A stretch of DNA of 64,000 nt from Duganella sp. Leaf126 (GCF_001423125.1 NZ_LMNW01000031.1:335268-399267); one strand, 5' to 3'. Positions 28,502-37,513 are shown, numbered from the stretch's first letter. Program-made: numbers and translations. The notes: generated from the letters alone by a model not told the origin.

Positions 28502-29278
28502 CTATCCCTGGAACAGCTTGTAGGCGACCGTGACCAGTACCAGCGCGAGCAAGCCGCGCAGCAGCTTTTCCGGCACTGCGCGCGCCACGTAGGCGCCGAG
28601 CGTAATCCCCGGCAGCGAGCCGATCAGGAGCGCCAGCAACAGCATCCAGTCGATCGACCCCAGCCACCAGTGGCCGGCCGCGGCAATCGCGGTCAGCGGC
28701 ACCGCATAGGCGATGTCGGTGCCGGCCACTTCGGCGGGCGTCAGGCGCGGATACAGCAGCACCAGCACGGTCGCGCCGATGGCGCCGGCGCCGATCGACG
28801 AGATGGTGACCAGCGCGCCGAGCATGGCGCCGGCGACGATGGTGGCGGCGGACAGCGCGCGGCCCTGCAACTGGCGCCCGGGACGGGCCATGATCCAGGC
28901 CAGCATGCGGCGCTTGCACAGCAGCGCCACCACGGTGAGCAGCACCGAGCTGCCGATCATGTAGCGGATCAGCTGGCCGATGTCGTGGTTCAGGGTGCCG
29001 AAATGCTTGAGCGAAAAGCTGGCCAGCAGCGCGGCCGGCAAGGCCCCCAGGCACAGGCGCCGCACGATCTCCCAGTGCACGGTGCCGCGCAGGCGATGGG
29101 TCAGTGTGCCGACGCCCTTGGTGATCGAGGCGAAGGCGAGATCGGTGCCGACGGCCACCGTGGGCGAGACGCCGAACAGCAAGGTCAACAGCGGCGTCAT
29201 CAGGGAGCCGCCACCGACACCGGTCATACCGACCAGCAAGCCGACCGCGAAACCCGATACAACGAAAGATACATCCAT
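28502..29278 (-). CDS. TauE/SafE family sulfite/anion exporter
   Basis: A 258-residue inner-membrane protein with about eight hydrophobic helices and the paired motifs of TauE/SafE proteins, beginning VGLLVGMTGVGGGSLMTPLL and, in the second half, ISSIGAGAIGA. Family members move sulfite, sulfoacetate or related organosulfur anions. Its place inside a sulfate cluster favours export of excess sulfite or uptake of a sulfur compound; the direction is inference. Its leader contains an imperfect hairpin (about 29286-29320) with CCCC/GGGG ends. Confidence 0.88.
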   Translation of the reverse strand: MDVSFVVSGFAVGLLVGMTGVGGGSLMTPLLTLLFGVSPTVAVGTDLAFASITKGVGTLTHRLRGTVHWEIVRRLCLGALPAALLASFSLKHFGTLNHDIGQLIRYMIGSSVLLTVVALLCKRRMLAWIMARPGRQLQGRALSAATIVAGAMLGALVTISSIGAGAIGATVLVLLYPRLTPAEVAGTDIAYAVPLTAIAAAGHWWLGSIDWMLLLALLIGSLPGITLGAYVARAVPEKLLRGLLALVLVTVAYKLFQG

Positions 29279-29402
29279 GCAAAAATCCCCAAAGTAGGTC
29301 GCAGCGTACCGACTTCGGGGAACTTCTCAAACAACAGCATCGTTATTTACTTATGCGAACTCTGCCATAGTTGTTCAGTTTTGCTCAGTTTTGCTCCATT
29401 GC

Positions 29403-30041
29403 TTACTTGTTCGGCTGCGGTGTCACGCGCAGGTAGGGACGCGCAGCCGTAAAGCCTTTCGGGTACTTTTGCTGGAGCACTTCCGGGTCTTGCACGGTCA
29501 GCGGGATGATGACGTCGTCGCCGTCTTTCCAGTTGCCGGGCGTGGCCACCGTGTAGCCGTCGGTCAGTTGCAGCGCGTCGATCACGCGCAGCACTTCGTC
29601 GAAGTTGCGGCCGGTGCTCATCGGATAGGTCAAGGACAGGCGCACCTTCTTGGCCGGGTCGATCACGAACAGCGTGCGCACGGTGGCGGTGGTCGAGGCG
29701 TTCGGGTGGATCATGTCGTACAGCGACGAGACCGATTTGTCTTCGTCGGCGATGATCGGGAAGCCGACCACGGTGTCCTGGGTCTGCTCGATGTCGCTGA
29801 TCCAGGCCGCGTGTTTTTCGGCCGGATCGACCGACAGCGCGATGGCCTTGACGTTGCGCTTGTCAAATTCCGGTTTCAGCTTGGCGGTCAGGCCCAGCTC
29901 GGTCGTGCAGACCGGCGTGAAGTCGGCCGGGTGGGAAAACAGCACCACCCAGGAGTCGCCCGCCCAGTCGTAAAACTTGAGTTTGCCTATCGAAGAGTCT
30001 TGCTCGAAATCGGGGGCGGTATCGCCCAGTCGTAAAGTCAT
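29403..30041 (-). CDS. lsfA: 1-Cys peroxiredoxin (Prx6/LsfA type)
   Basis: A 212-residue peroxiredoxin with the peroxidatic motif FTPVCTTE (C45). The long C-terminal half of the Prx6 group is present, and there is no second resolving Cys. It reduces hydrogen and alkyl peroxides. In Pseudomonas the close homologue LsfA is induced by sulfate starvation, which fits its place between sulfate-binding protein and transporter genes. Two ATGs stand in tandem; the second (30041) is chosen because AGGAG is at the better distance. Confidence 0.93.
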   Translation of the reverse strand: MTLRLGDTAPDFEQDSSIGKLKFYDWAGDSWVVLFSHPADFTPVCTTELGLTAKLKPEFDKRNVKAIALSVDPAEKHAAWISDIEQTQDTVVGFPIIADEDKSVSSLYDMIHPNASTTATVRTLFVIDPAKKVRLSLTYPMSTGRNFDEVLRVIDALQLTDGYTVATPGNWKDGDDVIIPLTVQDPEVLQQKYPKGFTAARPYLRVTPQPNK

Positions 30042-30074
30042 CATGGTCTCCTGTAGGAGGACCCGATCGGTGGA

Positions 30075-30647
30075 TCATTGGGTCCGGGATTGGGTATTGT
30101 GCGCTCGTTCTGCTAAAAAATACAAGATTTCCAGGCCGGCAGGCCAGCCGCCGAGACCGGATTCGGCATTGATGTGACCAAGCGCACCGCCGTCGATGAA
30201 CTGGCTGTGCCAGCGCTGCGCCCAGGCCGCGGCGCGCGGCGCCGCCATCCACGGGTCGTTGGTGCTGCCCACCATCACCGACGGACACGCGAGCGCCTGC
30301 TGCGGCAACTGGTCGGCCACGCCGAATTTTTCCGGATCGGCCGGCGCCACCAGCAGCACGGCCGCCACATCGGACGGGTCGCGCGCGATGCTGTGCACGG
30401 TCGCCAGGCAGCCGAAGCTGTGGGCCACGATTAGCAGCGGCCGGCCATCCCTGCCCTGCTGGCCCTGCTGGCGCACCTGGCTTACCCGCGCCGACCAGCG
30501 CGCCAGATCAGGCGTCTCCCAGTCATCCTGCTCGACGCGCTCGAAGGCCGGGAACAGGCGCTGCCACCGGCTTTGCCAGTGATCCGGTCCGCTGTTATGC
30601 AGGCCGGGAGCGATCAGCACGCGGAACTCGGCAAGCGCATCAGTCAT
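30075..30647 (-). CDS. RBBP9/YdeN family alpha/beta hydrolase
   Basis: A 190-residue serine hydrolase. The N-terminal PGLHNSGPDHWQSRW is typical of the RBBP9/YdeN family. The nucleophile S77 lies in AHSFG, the acid is the Asp in STNDPW and the His lies in GALGHINAESG. The natural substrate of this family is unknown. It starts 2 bp after the sbp stop and ends 33 bp before the peroxiredoxin gene, so it is inside the sulfur-starvation transcript. A role in releasing sulfur from an ester is possible but speculative. Confidence 0.9.
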   Translation of the reverse strand: MTDALAEFRVLIAPGLHNSGPDHWQSRWQRLFPAFERVEQDDWETPDLARWSARVSQVRQQGQQGRDGRPLLIVAHSFGCLATVHSIARDPSDVAAVLLVAPADPEKFGVADQLPQQALACPSVMVGSTNDPWMAAPRAAAWAQRWHSQFIDGGALGHINAESGLGGWPAGLEILYFLAERAHNTQSRTQ

Positions 30648-30649
30648 GG

Positions 30650-31669
30650 TTATTTCGGTTGATAGATCTGGTCGAACAAGCCGCCGTCGGCAAAGTGTAC
30701 CTTCTGCGCGCGCGCCCAGTCGCCCGCCACGTCGGCGATGGTAAACAGTTTCACGGCCGGAAACTGACTGGCATATTTCTTCGCTTCCTTTTCCACGGCC
30801 GGGCGATAGTAATTCTTGGCGATCAGTTCCTGCGCCGCATCGGTGTACAGGAAGTTCAGGTACGCCTCGGCCACCTTGCGGGTGCCGCGCTTGTCCACGA
30901 CCTTGTCGACCACGGCCACCGGCGGCTCGGCCAGGATGGAGACCGACGGCGCCACGATGTCGAACTTGCTCGGTCCCAGTTCCTTGATCGCCAGCAGCGC
31001 CTCGTTTTCCCAGGCGATCAGCACGTCACCCATGCCGCGTTCGACAAAGGTGGTGGTGGCGCCGCGGGCACCGGAATCGAGCACCGGCACGTTCTTGTAG
31101 AGCTTGCTCAAGAATTCCTTGGCCGAGGCCGGCGTGCCGCCCGGCTGGCGCAGCGCATAGCCATAGGCCGCCAGGTGGTTCCAGCGGGCGCCACCCGAGG
31201 TTTTCGGATTCGGGGTGATGACGGCCACGCCCGGCTTGACCAGGTCGTTCCAGTCCTTGATGCCCTTGGGATTGCCCTTGCGGACCAGAAACACGATGGT
31301 GGACGTGTACGGCGTGCTGTTATGCGGCAGCTTTTTCTGCCAGTCCGCCGCCAGCAGCTTCTTGTCGGCGATGGCGTCGATGTCGTAAGCCAGCGCCAGC
31401 GACACCACGTCCGCTTCCAGGCCGTCGATTACTGCGCGCGCCTGCTTGCCCGAGCCGCCGTGCGACTGCCTGATCTTGACGTTGTCGCCGGTCTTGGCTT
31501 TCCAGTCCTTGGCAAAGGCGGCGTTGACGTCGGCGTACAGTTCGCGCGTGGGATCGTACGAGACATTGAGCAACGAGATATCTGCAGCGAACGCCGGCGC
31601 GGCGGTGAGCGCGGTCGCGGCGGCAGTGGCCGCCAGCAAGGCGGCAGCAATCATTTTTTTGGACAGCAT
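30650..31669 (-). CDS. sbp: sulfate ABC transporter substrate-binding protein
   Basis: A 339-residue periplasmic sulfate-binding protein with a Sec signal peptide (about residues 1-28, ending AFA). Diagnostic stretches are [13 protein letters not shown] after the signal, [13 protein letters not shown] and [10 protein letters not shown]. It delivers sulfate to CysTWA. It heads the cluster; an AT-rich segment with TTTATAAA-like sequence upstream (about 31709-31760) is a likely promoter region, in which a CysB site would be expected. Confidence 0.95.
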   Translation of the reverse strand: MLSKKMIAAALLAATAAATALTAAPAFAADISLLNVSYDPTRELYADVNAAFAKDWKAKTGDNVKIRQSHGGSGKQARAVIDGLEADVVSLALAYDIDAIADKKLLAADWQKKLPHNSTPYTSTIVFLVRKGNPKGIKDWNDLVKPGVAVITPNPKTSGGARWNHLAAYGYALRQPGGTPASAKEFLSKLYKNVPVLDSGARGATTTFVERGMGDVLIAWENEALLAIKELGPSKFDIVAPSVSILAEPPVAVVDKVVDKRGTRKVAEAYLNFLYTDAAQELIAKNYYRPAVEKEAKKYASQFPAVKLFTIADVAGDWARAQKVHFADGGLFDQIYQPK

Positions 31670-31765
31670 CGTGATCCCCTGAGTGTGAAGCCCCCAGCGT
31701 AGCGCCGTCTTTTATAAATGAGAACTAAGCTTTTTTCAGTTCAATATACCCGAATCTTATATAGA

Positions 31766-32149
31766 TCAATAGAACCGGTTGAACAGCACCACGCCCCAGG
31801 TGGCGGCCGCCAGCAGGCAGGCGAGCAGCACGGCAGCGCTGCCGAAGTCCTTGGCATTTTTCGACAACGGGTGGCGCTCGAGCGAAATGCGGTCCACCAC
31901 TGCCTCGATCGCCGAGTTGATCAGCTCGACGATCAGGATCAGCACCATCACGGCGATCAGCACCAGCTTTTCGAAGGCCGAGATGCGCAACGCCAGCGCA
32001 ATGGCCGTGGCGACGATAAACAGCACGAGTTCCTGGCGAAACGCGTGTTCGTGACGCCATGCCGACTTGAGGCCGTCCAGCGAGTAGAAAAATGCCGAAA
32101 AAATCCGCTTCAGGCCGCTCTTGCTCTTGAATTCGCTCACTGGTTGCAT
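31766..32149 (-). CDS. dgkA: diacylglycerol kinase
   Basis: A 127-residue DgkA, a small trimeric inner-membrane kinase with three helices that recycles diacylglycerol to phosphatidate. The signature EAVVDRISLERHPLSKNAKDFGSAAV (shown here in parts: EAVVDR, then KNAKDFGSAAV) and the preceding ELINSAIE are present. Length is typical. It is transcribed away from iclR and toward sbp, with about 95 bp between its stop and the sbp start. Confidence 0.96.
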   Translation of the reverse strand: MQPVSEFKSKSGLKRIFSAFFYSLDGLKSAWRHEHAFRQELVLFIVATAIALALRISAFEKLVLIAVMVLILIVELINSAIEAVVDRISLERHPLSKNAKDFGSAAVLLACLLAAATWGVVLFNRFY

Positions 32150-32218
32150 GGAATGGACAATCTAAAAAGATAAGATTATGCATCAAGTACCACGTGTTTT
32201 CACATTATGGTATAAAGT

Positions 32219-32228
32219 AATGATCATT
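32219..32228. promoter_or_regulatory. candidate operator upstream of iclR
   Basis: AATGATCATT is a perfect 10-bp palindrome, flanked by AGT and ACT one base out of register. It lies 20 bp before the iclR ATG and directly after a TATAAA box (32211-32216). An IclR-type repressor often controls its own promoter; binding here is inference. Confidence 0.4.
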
Positions 32229-32248
32229 TACTGCACCGCACCAACCGC

Positions 32249-33031
32249 ATGATGAAAGCAGAGACAGCTACCGAACAAAAGACCACGATCCAGGTCATCG
32301 ATCGCATGATGGCCTTGCTCGACGCGCTCGCGCGTTATCCGGACCCGGTCAGCCTCAAGGAATTATCGAAGGTGTCGGGTTTGCATCCGTCCACCGCCCA
32401 CCGCATCCTCAACGACATGGTGGTCACGCGCTTTGTCGACCGTATCGAGCCGGGCACCTACCGGCTCGGCATGCGCTTGCTGGAACTGGGCAACGTGGTC
32501 AAAAGCCGGCTGTCGGTGCGCGAAGCTGCGCTGGACTTTATGCGCACGCTGCACAAGAAGACCCAGCAGACCATCAACCTGTCGGTGCGCCAGGGCGACG
32601 AAATCGTGTATATCGACCGCGCGTTCTCGGAGCGTTCCGGCATGCAGGTGGTGCGGGCGATCGGCGGGCGCGGACCGCTGCACCTGACTTCCACCGGCAA
32701 GCTGTTTTTATCGGTCGATGAGCCGAAGGCGATCCGCGCCTATGCCACGCGCACCGGGTTGGCCGGTCACAACAAGAATTCGATCACGGATCTGTCCAAG
32801 CTCGAACGCGAGCTGAGCCTGGTGAAGTCGCGCGGTTATGCCCGCGATAACGAGGAACTGGAACTGGGGGTGCGCTGCATGGCGGCCGGCATCCGCGACG
32901 ACAGCGGCAAGCTGATTGCCGGGCTGTCGATCTCGGCGCCGGCCGACCGCTTGCAGGAAGAGTGGCTCGAAGACCTGGTCGTGACCGCCAACCAGATTTC
33001 CGCCACCCTCGGTTACATGCCGGTGGAGTAA
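32249..33031 (+). CDS. IclR family transcriptional regulator
   Basis: A 260-residue IclR-type regulator with an N-terminal winged helix (about residues 15-75, including LKELSKVSGLHPSTAHRILN) and a C-terminal effector-binding domain (about 90-255). The effector is unknown and no catabolic genes are adjacent, so the regulon cannot be inferred. The last 19 bp overlap the last codons of the convergent penicillin-binding protein gene. Two start ATGs are in tandem; either is possible. Confidence 0.92.
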   Translation: MMKAETATEQKTTIQVIDRMMALLDALARYPDPVSLKELSKVSGLHPSTAHRILNDMVVTRFVDRIEPGTYRLGMRLLELGNVVKSRLSVREAALDFMRTLHKKTQQTINLSVRQGDEIVYIDRAFSERSGMQVVRAIGGRGPLHLTSTGKLFLSVDEPKAIRAYATRTGLAGHNKNSITDLSKLERELSLVKSRGYARDNEELELGVRCMAAGIRDDSGKLIAGLSISAPADRLQEEWLEDLVVTANQISATLGYMPVE

Positions 33032-34092
33032 GCCGGGGCGCTGCCGCTGCCGATGTTCAGTGCGGCAGGCTTCAGCGCCTCGATCCATTTGCGGATACGG
33101 CCGGCATCGGCCACGCGCGACTGCGTGCCCTTGGAATCGAGGAACACCATGATCACCGAGCGGCCTTCGATCACGGCCTGCATCAGCAGGCAACGCCCGG
33201 CTTCATTGATGAAGCCAGTTTTCTGCAGGCCGATCGACCAGTCGGGGCTGGCCACCAGGCGGTTGGTGGTGCCGAACTGCATGGGACGGCCATTCGCTTC
33301 GACGATGGCGTTGACGTCGGTGGAGAACTGGCGCAGCATCGGTTGCTGGTAGGCGGCCATCGCCAGCTTGGCCAGGTCGCGCGCGCTGGCCACATTCATT
33401 TTCGACAGGCCGCTGGAATCGACGTAATGGGTATCGGTCATGCCCAGTTCGCGCGCTTTCGCATTCATCGCCTCGACAAACGCAGGCTTGCCACCCGGGT
33501 AGTTGCGACCGAGCGCAGACGCCGCGCGGTTTTCCGAACTCATCAACGCGATATGCAGCATGTTGGCGCGCGTCAGCTGGGCGCCCACGCGCAGACGCGA
33601 GCTGCTGAACTTGGCGCGATCGACATCGTCGTCGGTCACCGTCAGCATTTCATCCATGTCCTGGTTGGCTTCCACCACCACCAGGCCGGTCATCATCTTG
33701 GTGATCGAGGCGATCGGCAAGGCGATGTTGGAATTCTTTTCGAACAGCACCTCCGAATTGTCCTGGTCCAGCACCAGCGCCACATTCGATTTCAAGTCGA
33801 GCGGGTCGCGCGTGGCGGACAGGCCGGCCAGGTCGCCCATGGTGGCAAATGCCGGCGCCGCAGTCACCATGCGCTGATAGCTGACCTTGTGACGGCCGTT
33901 GACGCGGCTGATGCGCTTGACCACCCGTCCCTCGACCCTGGGGCTCGCCAGGCGCACGGTATGGCGGGCCTTGGCCTTCTTGACCTGGGCTTTCTTGGGG
34001 GCTGCCGTTTCCGCGTGGGCCAGGCTGGCCGTGGTCAGGCCGGCGGCGGCGAACATCAGCGAAATCACGGCACTGAGCGCTAATTTAACCAT
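33013..34092 (-). CDS. pbpG: D-alanyl-D-alanine endopeptidase (PBP7 type)
   Basis: A 359-residue serine-type peptidoglycan peptidase of the S11 family. It has a signal peptide (about residues 1-27), a basic Lys/Ala-rich linker (about 32-60) and the catalytic domain with S129-I-T-K132, S186-E-N188 and K291-T-G293. PBP7-type enzymes cut cross-links in murein. The ATG at 34092 has GGGGAA upstream. The 3' end overlaps iclR tail to tail by 19 bp, so convergent transcripts would be complementary there. Confidence 0.93.
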   Translation of the reverse strand: MVKLALSAVISLMFAAAGLTTASLAHAETAAPKKAQVKKAKARHTVRLASPRVEGRVVKRISRVNGRHKVSYQRMVTAAPAFATMGDLAGLSATRDPLDLKSNVALVLDQDNSEVLFEKNSNIALPIASITKMMTGLVVVEANQDMDEMLTVTDDDVDRAKFSSSRLRVGAQLTRANMLHIALMSSENRAASALGRNYPGGKPAFVEAMNAKARELGMTDTHYVDSSGLSKMNVASARDLAKLAMAAYQQPMLRQFSTDVNAIVEANGRPMQFGTTNRLVASPDWSIGLQKTGFINEAGRCLLMQAVIEGRSVIMVFLDSKGTQSRVADAGRIRKWIEALKPAALNIGSGSAPAYSTGM

Positions 34093-34230
34093 GTAGTTCC
34101 CCAAGAAAATTCACAAATTGATCGTTGCAGTGTAGCAAAATGCTGCGCCAGCGCAAGCAAAATTGTCCGCAGCCCGCCGATTGGTTGCGGATCCGCCATA
34201 TGCGAAGCACAACACAACCACCCCGGCAGC

Positions 34231-34923
34231 TCAGGACATAAATTTAACAAATTCATCGAGCGCCATGCGTTCGGTCACCAGACTGTTCTCGACCTTGCTC
34301 ATGTCGGCATAGCCGAGCGCCATGCCGCACACCACGATCTCATTGTCGGGCAGCGCCAGATGGGCTTCGATCACCCGATGATACTGGGTAAACGCCGCTT
34401 GTGGACAAGTATCGAGACCCCGTCCGCGCGCAGCAACCATGATGTTCTGAAGGAACATCCCGCAGTCGAGCCACGACCCCTGCCCCATCACCCGGTCGAC
34501 GGTGACGATCAACCCCACCGGGGCGCCGAAGAAATCGTAGTTCTTGCCATGCTGGGCAGCCATGCCGGCCTTGTTGTCGCGGGTCAGACCCAGCAAGGCA
34601 TACAGGTCCCAGCCCACCTTGCGCCGCCGTTCGATGAACGGCGAGATCCACTCGGTCGGGTAGTACGCGTATTCCTCGGTATGCAGGCGCGCCTGCTCGG
34701 GGTCGTTGTGCAGGGCCAGGATGGCGTCCGACAGGGCCCGCTTTGCCGCCCCTTGCAGCACGTAGACTTTCCACGGCTGGGTGTTGGTGCCCGACGGCGC
34801 CCTGCCCGCCACTGTCAGAATCTCGGCGATGTCGGCGTGGGCGACCGGCTGCGGCAGATAGGCGCGGATCGAGCGGCGCGAGGTGATCGCCGCATCGACT
34901 GCCTGTTGTTCGGGAGACGTCAT
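34231..34923 (-). CDS. nitroreductase family protein
   Basis: A 230-residue FMN-dependent nitroreductase-fold protein. The N-terminal SRRSIRAYLPQPV and the FMN-binding GRAPSGTNTQPWKVYV are typical, as is GMALGYAD near the end. Such enzymes reduce nitroaromatics, quinones or flavin. The natural substrate is unknown. The start at 34923 follows GAGGAA at a good distance; an in-frame ATG 12 bp upstream is less well placed. Confidence 0.92.
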   Translation of the reverse strand: MTSPEQQAVDAAITSRRSIRAYLPQPVAHADIAEILTVAGRAPSGTNTQPWKVYVLQGAAKRALSDAILALHNDPEQARLHTEEYAYYPTEWISPFIERRRKVGWDLYALLGLTRDNKAGMAAQHGKNYDFFGAPVGLIVTVDRVMGQGSWLDCGMFLQNIMVAARGRGLDTCPQAAFTQYHRVIEAHLALPDNEIVVCGMALGYADMSKVENSLVTERMALDEFVKFMS

Positions 34924-35187
34924 GGAATTCCTCATTTTTGACAAAAAGAGACGGGATGGACGAGAAGCGCGGCGCTGGCGGCGAGGTACAGGTCTCGTTA
35001 CTATCAGTTTAATAGAAAGCGCCGGATGCCGAACAGGTGCTCGCCGAGTCTAGCACGGCCCAGGCGACCTCATGGGAGAACGCTGCCGGACCCCAGCAAT
35101 GGTGCGGTTCCGCGTGGATATTTACTTGCAAGGACGTCAGCCACCGGCAGTCATTCCCCTTACCTAAAAATAACAGTTATGCCTTGA

Positions 35188-35252
35188 TGCAACGCACAAG
35201 AAAGCGCTTGACTTAATTTTTGAAGACCGTAAAATCGGCCTTGTTGCGTTGC
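35188..35252. promoter_or_regulatory. inverted 9-mers flanking the phasin promoter
   Basis: TGCAACGCA (35188-35196) and TGCGTTGCA (35244-35252) are exact reverse complements placed on either side of the promoter, 47 bp apart. The right copy sits in a longer TTGTTGCGTTGCACAA. TGCA-type motifs of this kind resemble binding sites of the PHB-responsive repressor PhaR in related bacteria, so this is a candidate PhaR operator pair. Confidence 0.5.
35208..35235 (+). promoter_or_regulatory. sigma-70 promoter of the phasin gene
   Basis: TTGACT (35208-35213), a 16-bp spacer and TAAAAT (35230-35235). Both boxes are close to consensus. It gives a leader of about 130 bases. Confidence 0.7.
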
Positions 35253-35370
35253 ACAATTTGTGATTCGGTCTGAAACGTGGATGACTGTATTCTGGTTTGA
35301 TCTGGTCGTTTCGTACCGACAGTAAAAGCACTAAGAAACCTCATTCAAAGCCCTATTTCTGGAGAGTTAA

Positions 35371-35931
35371 ATGTTTTCGATCCCTGAGCAATTTTCCAAT
35401 GCGACCAAAGCCAACTTCGAAGCCCAGTTCGCCATCTTCTCGGCACTGAGCAACAAGGCCTTCGAAGGCGTCGAAAAACTCGTCGACCTGAACCTGACGG
35501 CCGCCAAGGCAACGCTGGAAGAATCGTCCAACACCGCCAAGCAACTGCTGTCGGCCAAGGACCCACAGGAATTCTTTGCGCTGGCGTCCGCTCAAGCCCA
35601 GCCAACCGCTGAAAAAACCCTGGCCTACGGCCGCCACCTGGCCACCATCGCCTCGAGCACCGGCGCCGAATTCAGCAAGGCCGCCGAAACCCAGATCGCC
35701 GAAACCAACCGCAAGGTGATTTCGCTGGTGGAAGAAGTGAGCAAGAATGCCCCGGCCGGCAGCGAAAACGCCATCGCCCTGTTCAAATCGGCCCTCGGCA
35801 ACGCCAACGCCGGCTACGAACAACTGACCCGCACCGCCAAGCAGGCAGCCGAGTCGATGGAAAGCAATGTGAACCAGGCTGTCAGCCAGTTCACCGCTGC
35901 CGCCGCCAAAGCCGCCCCAGCGCGCGCCTGA
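35371..35931 (+). CDS. phaP: phasin family protein
   Basis: A 186-residue phasin that coats polyhydroxyalkanoate granules. The sequence is amphipathic and Ala-rich, with the family opening [19 protein letters not shown]. The centre is helical and the C-terminus is an Ala-rich tail ([11 protein letters not shown]). Phasins are abundant granule surface proteins, which fits the strong promoter, GGAG ribosome-binding site and terminator around this single gene. No PHA synthase gene lies in the window. Confidence 0.93.
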   Translation: MFSIPEQFSNATKANFEAQFAIFSALSNKAFEGVEKLVDLNLTAAKATLEESSNTAKQLLSAKDPQEFFALASAQAQPTAEKTLAYGRHLATIASSTGAEFSKAAETQIAETNRKVISLVEEVSKNAPAGSENAIALFKSALGNANAGYEQLTRTAKQAAESMESNVNQAVSQFTAAAAKAAPARA

Positions 35932-35972
35932 TCAAGCAGCAACCTCCTGGCCGTCCGCCGCGACGACCTTGC

Positions 35973-35999
35973 AAGCCTCGGATTCCGAGGCTTTTTTTT
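35973..35999 (+). terminator. terminator of the phasin gene
   Basis: AAGCCTCGG and CCGAGGCTT form a 9-bp stem with a 3-base loop, followed by a run of eight T. Confidence 0.93.
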
Positions 36000-36006
36000 C
36001 GCTCGC

Positions 36007-36729
36007 TTATTCGCCGAGGTAGGCGGCCTGGACGCGGGGGTCGTCGAGCATGGCGCTGGCCTGGCCGGTCATGGTGATGCTGCCCGAATCCATGACATAG
36101 CCGCGGTGGGCCGCTTGCAGCGCCAGCTTGGCGTTTTGTTCGACCAGCAGCACGGTGATGCCCTGGGCCGAGACGTTGCGAATCACTTCGAAAATCTTGT
36201 CCACCATGATCGGCGACAGCCCCATCGACGGCTCGTCGAGCAGCAGCAGCTTGGGGTGCGACATCAGGGCGCGCGCCATGGCCAGCATTTGCTGCTCGCC
36301 GCCCGACAGCGTACCGGCCAGCTGCTGCGCCCGTTCTTTCAGACGTGGAAACACGTCGAACCACCTGGCGATATCGCGCGCGATGCCCGCCTTGTCGTTG
36401 CGGGTAAAGGCGCCCATCATCAGGTTTTCGTGGATGGTCATGCGGGTAAAAACGCCGCGCCCTTCCGGCACCATGGCCAGCTTCTTTTCCACCAGGTGGA
36501 AGGACTTGGTGCCCTTCATCGATACCCCCTGGTAGGTGATCGTGCCCTCCACCTTGCAGTCTGGCAGGGTGCCAGTGATCGCTTTCAGGGTAGTGGTCTT
36601 GCCGGCGCCGTTGGCGCCGATCAGCGCCACCAGCTCGCCCTGGTTTACTTCGAGATCGATGCCCTTGACCGCCTTGATGCCGCCGTAGGCAACCTTGAGC
36701 CCGGTGATGTTTAAGACGTTGGTGCTCAT
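36007..36729 (-). CDS. livF: branched-chain amino acid ABC transporter ATP-binding protein LivF
   Basis: A 240-residue ABC ATPase of the LivF type, with Walker A GANGAGKTT, signature LSGGEQQML and Walker B LLLLDEPSMGLSP. It energises high-affinity import of branched-chain or other hydrophobic amino acids. It overlaps livG by 4 bp and is the last gene of livHMGF. The specificity of such HAAT systems cannot be read from the ATPases. Confidence 0.94.
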   Translation of the reverse strand: MSTNVLNITGLKVAYGGIKAVKGIDLEVNQGELVALIGANGAGKTTTLKAITGTLPDCKVEGTITYQGVSMKGTKSFHLVEKKLAMVPEGRGVFTRMTIHENLMMGAFTRNDKAGIARDIARWFDVFPRLKERAQQLAGTLSGGEQQMLAMARALMSHPKLLLLDEPSMGLSPIMVDKIFEVIRNVSAQGITVLLVEQNAKLALQAAHRGYVMDSGSITMTGQASAMLDDPRVQAAYLGE

Positions 36730-37502
36730 GAATGCGATCCTCCGAGGTAGGCGTCGATCACCGCCTGGTTGCTCTGTATTTCAGCGGGTAAGCCTTCAGC
36801 GATCGGTTTGCCGTATTCCAGCACCATCAGGCGGTCGCACAGCGCCATCATCATCTTGACGTCGTGCTCGATCAGCAGCACGGTCTTGCCCTGCTGCTTG
36901 ATCTTGACCAGCAGGTCGCGCAGCGCCAGCTTTTCGGTCGCGTTCATGCCGGCCGCCGGTTCGTCCAGCGCCAGCAGCTGCGGGTCGGTGGCCAGCGCGC
37001 GGGCGATTTCCAGGCGGCGCTGGTCGCCGTACGACAGGAACTTCGAGGTGCGGTTGGCAAACTTGCCGATGCCGACGAAATCGAGCAGCTCCTGGGCGCG
37101 GGCGCGGATCGCCGCTTCCTCCTCGCGCGCCGCCTTGTGGCGGAAGATGGCGCCGAACACGCCCTGCTTCGAGCGCACATGGCGCCCCACCATCACGTTT
37201 TCCAGCGCCGTCATCTCGCCGAACAGGCGGATGTTCTGGAACGTGCGGGCAATGCCGGCCTTGGCTACCTCGTGCGGCGCGGACGGCGAATACGGCTGGC
37301 CGGCCAGCTCGAAGGTGCCCGTGTCCGGCTGGTACAAACCGGTAATGACATTGAAAAAGGTGGTCTTGCCGGCGCCGTTGGGGCCGATCAGGCCGTAGAT
37401 CTGGCCTTGCCGGATCGTGATGCCGACATCGGTCAGCGCCTGCAGGCCGCCGAAGCGCTTGTTGACGCCGGCGATGTTCAGAATGATTGCTTGCTCAGTC
37501 AT
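36726..37502 (-). CDS. livG: branched-chain amino acid ABC transporter ATP-binding protein LivG
   Basis: A 258-residue ABC ATPase of the LivG type, with Walker A GPNGAGKTT and Walker B LLALDEPAAGMN, where LivG proteins keep this PAAG variant. The signature region reads LSYGDQRRLE, the usual LivG form. It forms a heterodimer with LivF. It starts 11 bp after the livM stop. Confidence 0.94.
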   Translation of the reverse strand: MTEQAIILNIAGVNKRFGGLQALTDVGITIRQGQIYGLIGPNGAGKTTFFNVITGLYQPDTGTFELAGQPYSPSAPHEVAKAGIARTFQNIRLFGEMTALENVMVGRHVRSKQGVFGAIFRHKAAREEEAAIRARAQELLDFVGIGKFANRTSKFLSYGDQRRLEIARALATDPQLLALDEPAAGMNATEKLALRDLLVKIKQQGKTVLLIEHDVKMMMALCDRLMVLEYGKPIAEGLPAEIQSNQAVIDAYLGGSHS

Positions 37503-37513
37503 CGTTGCTATCC

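Larger units (their letters stand above)
34924..35370. other. intergenic region upstream of the phasin gene
   Basis: A 447-bp gap. The left two-thirds show nothing I can name. The right part carries the phasin promoter (35208-35235) and two inverted 9-mers around it. No coding frame or RNA gene was recognised. Confidence 0.6.
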
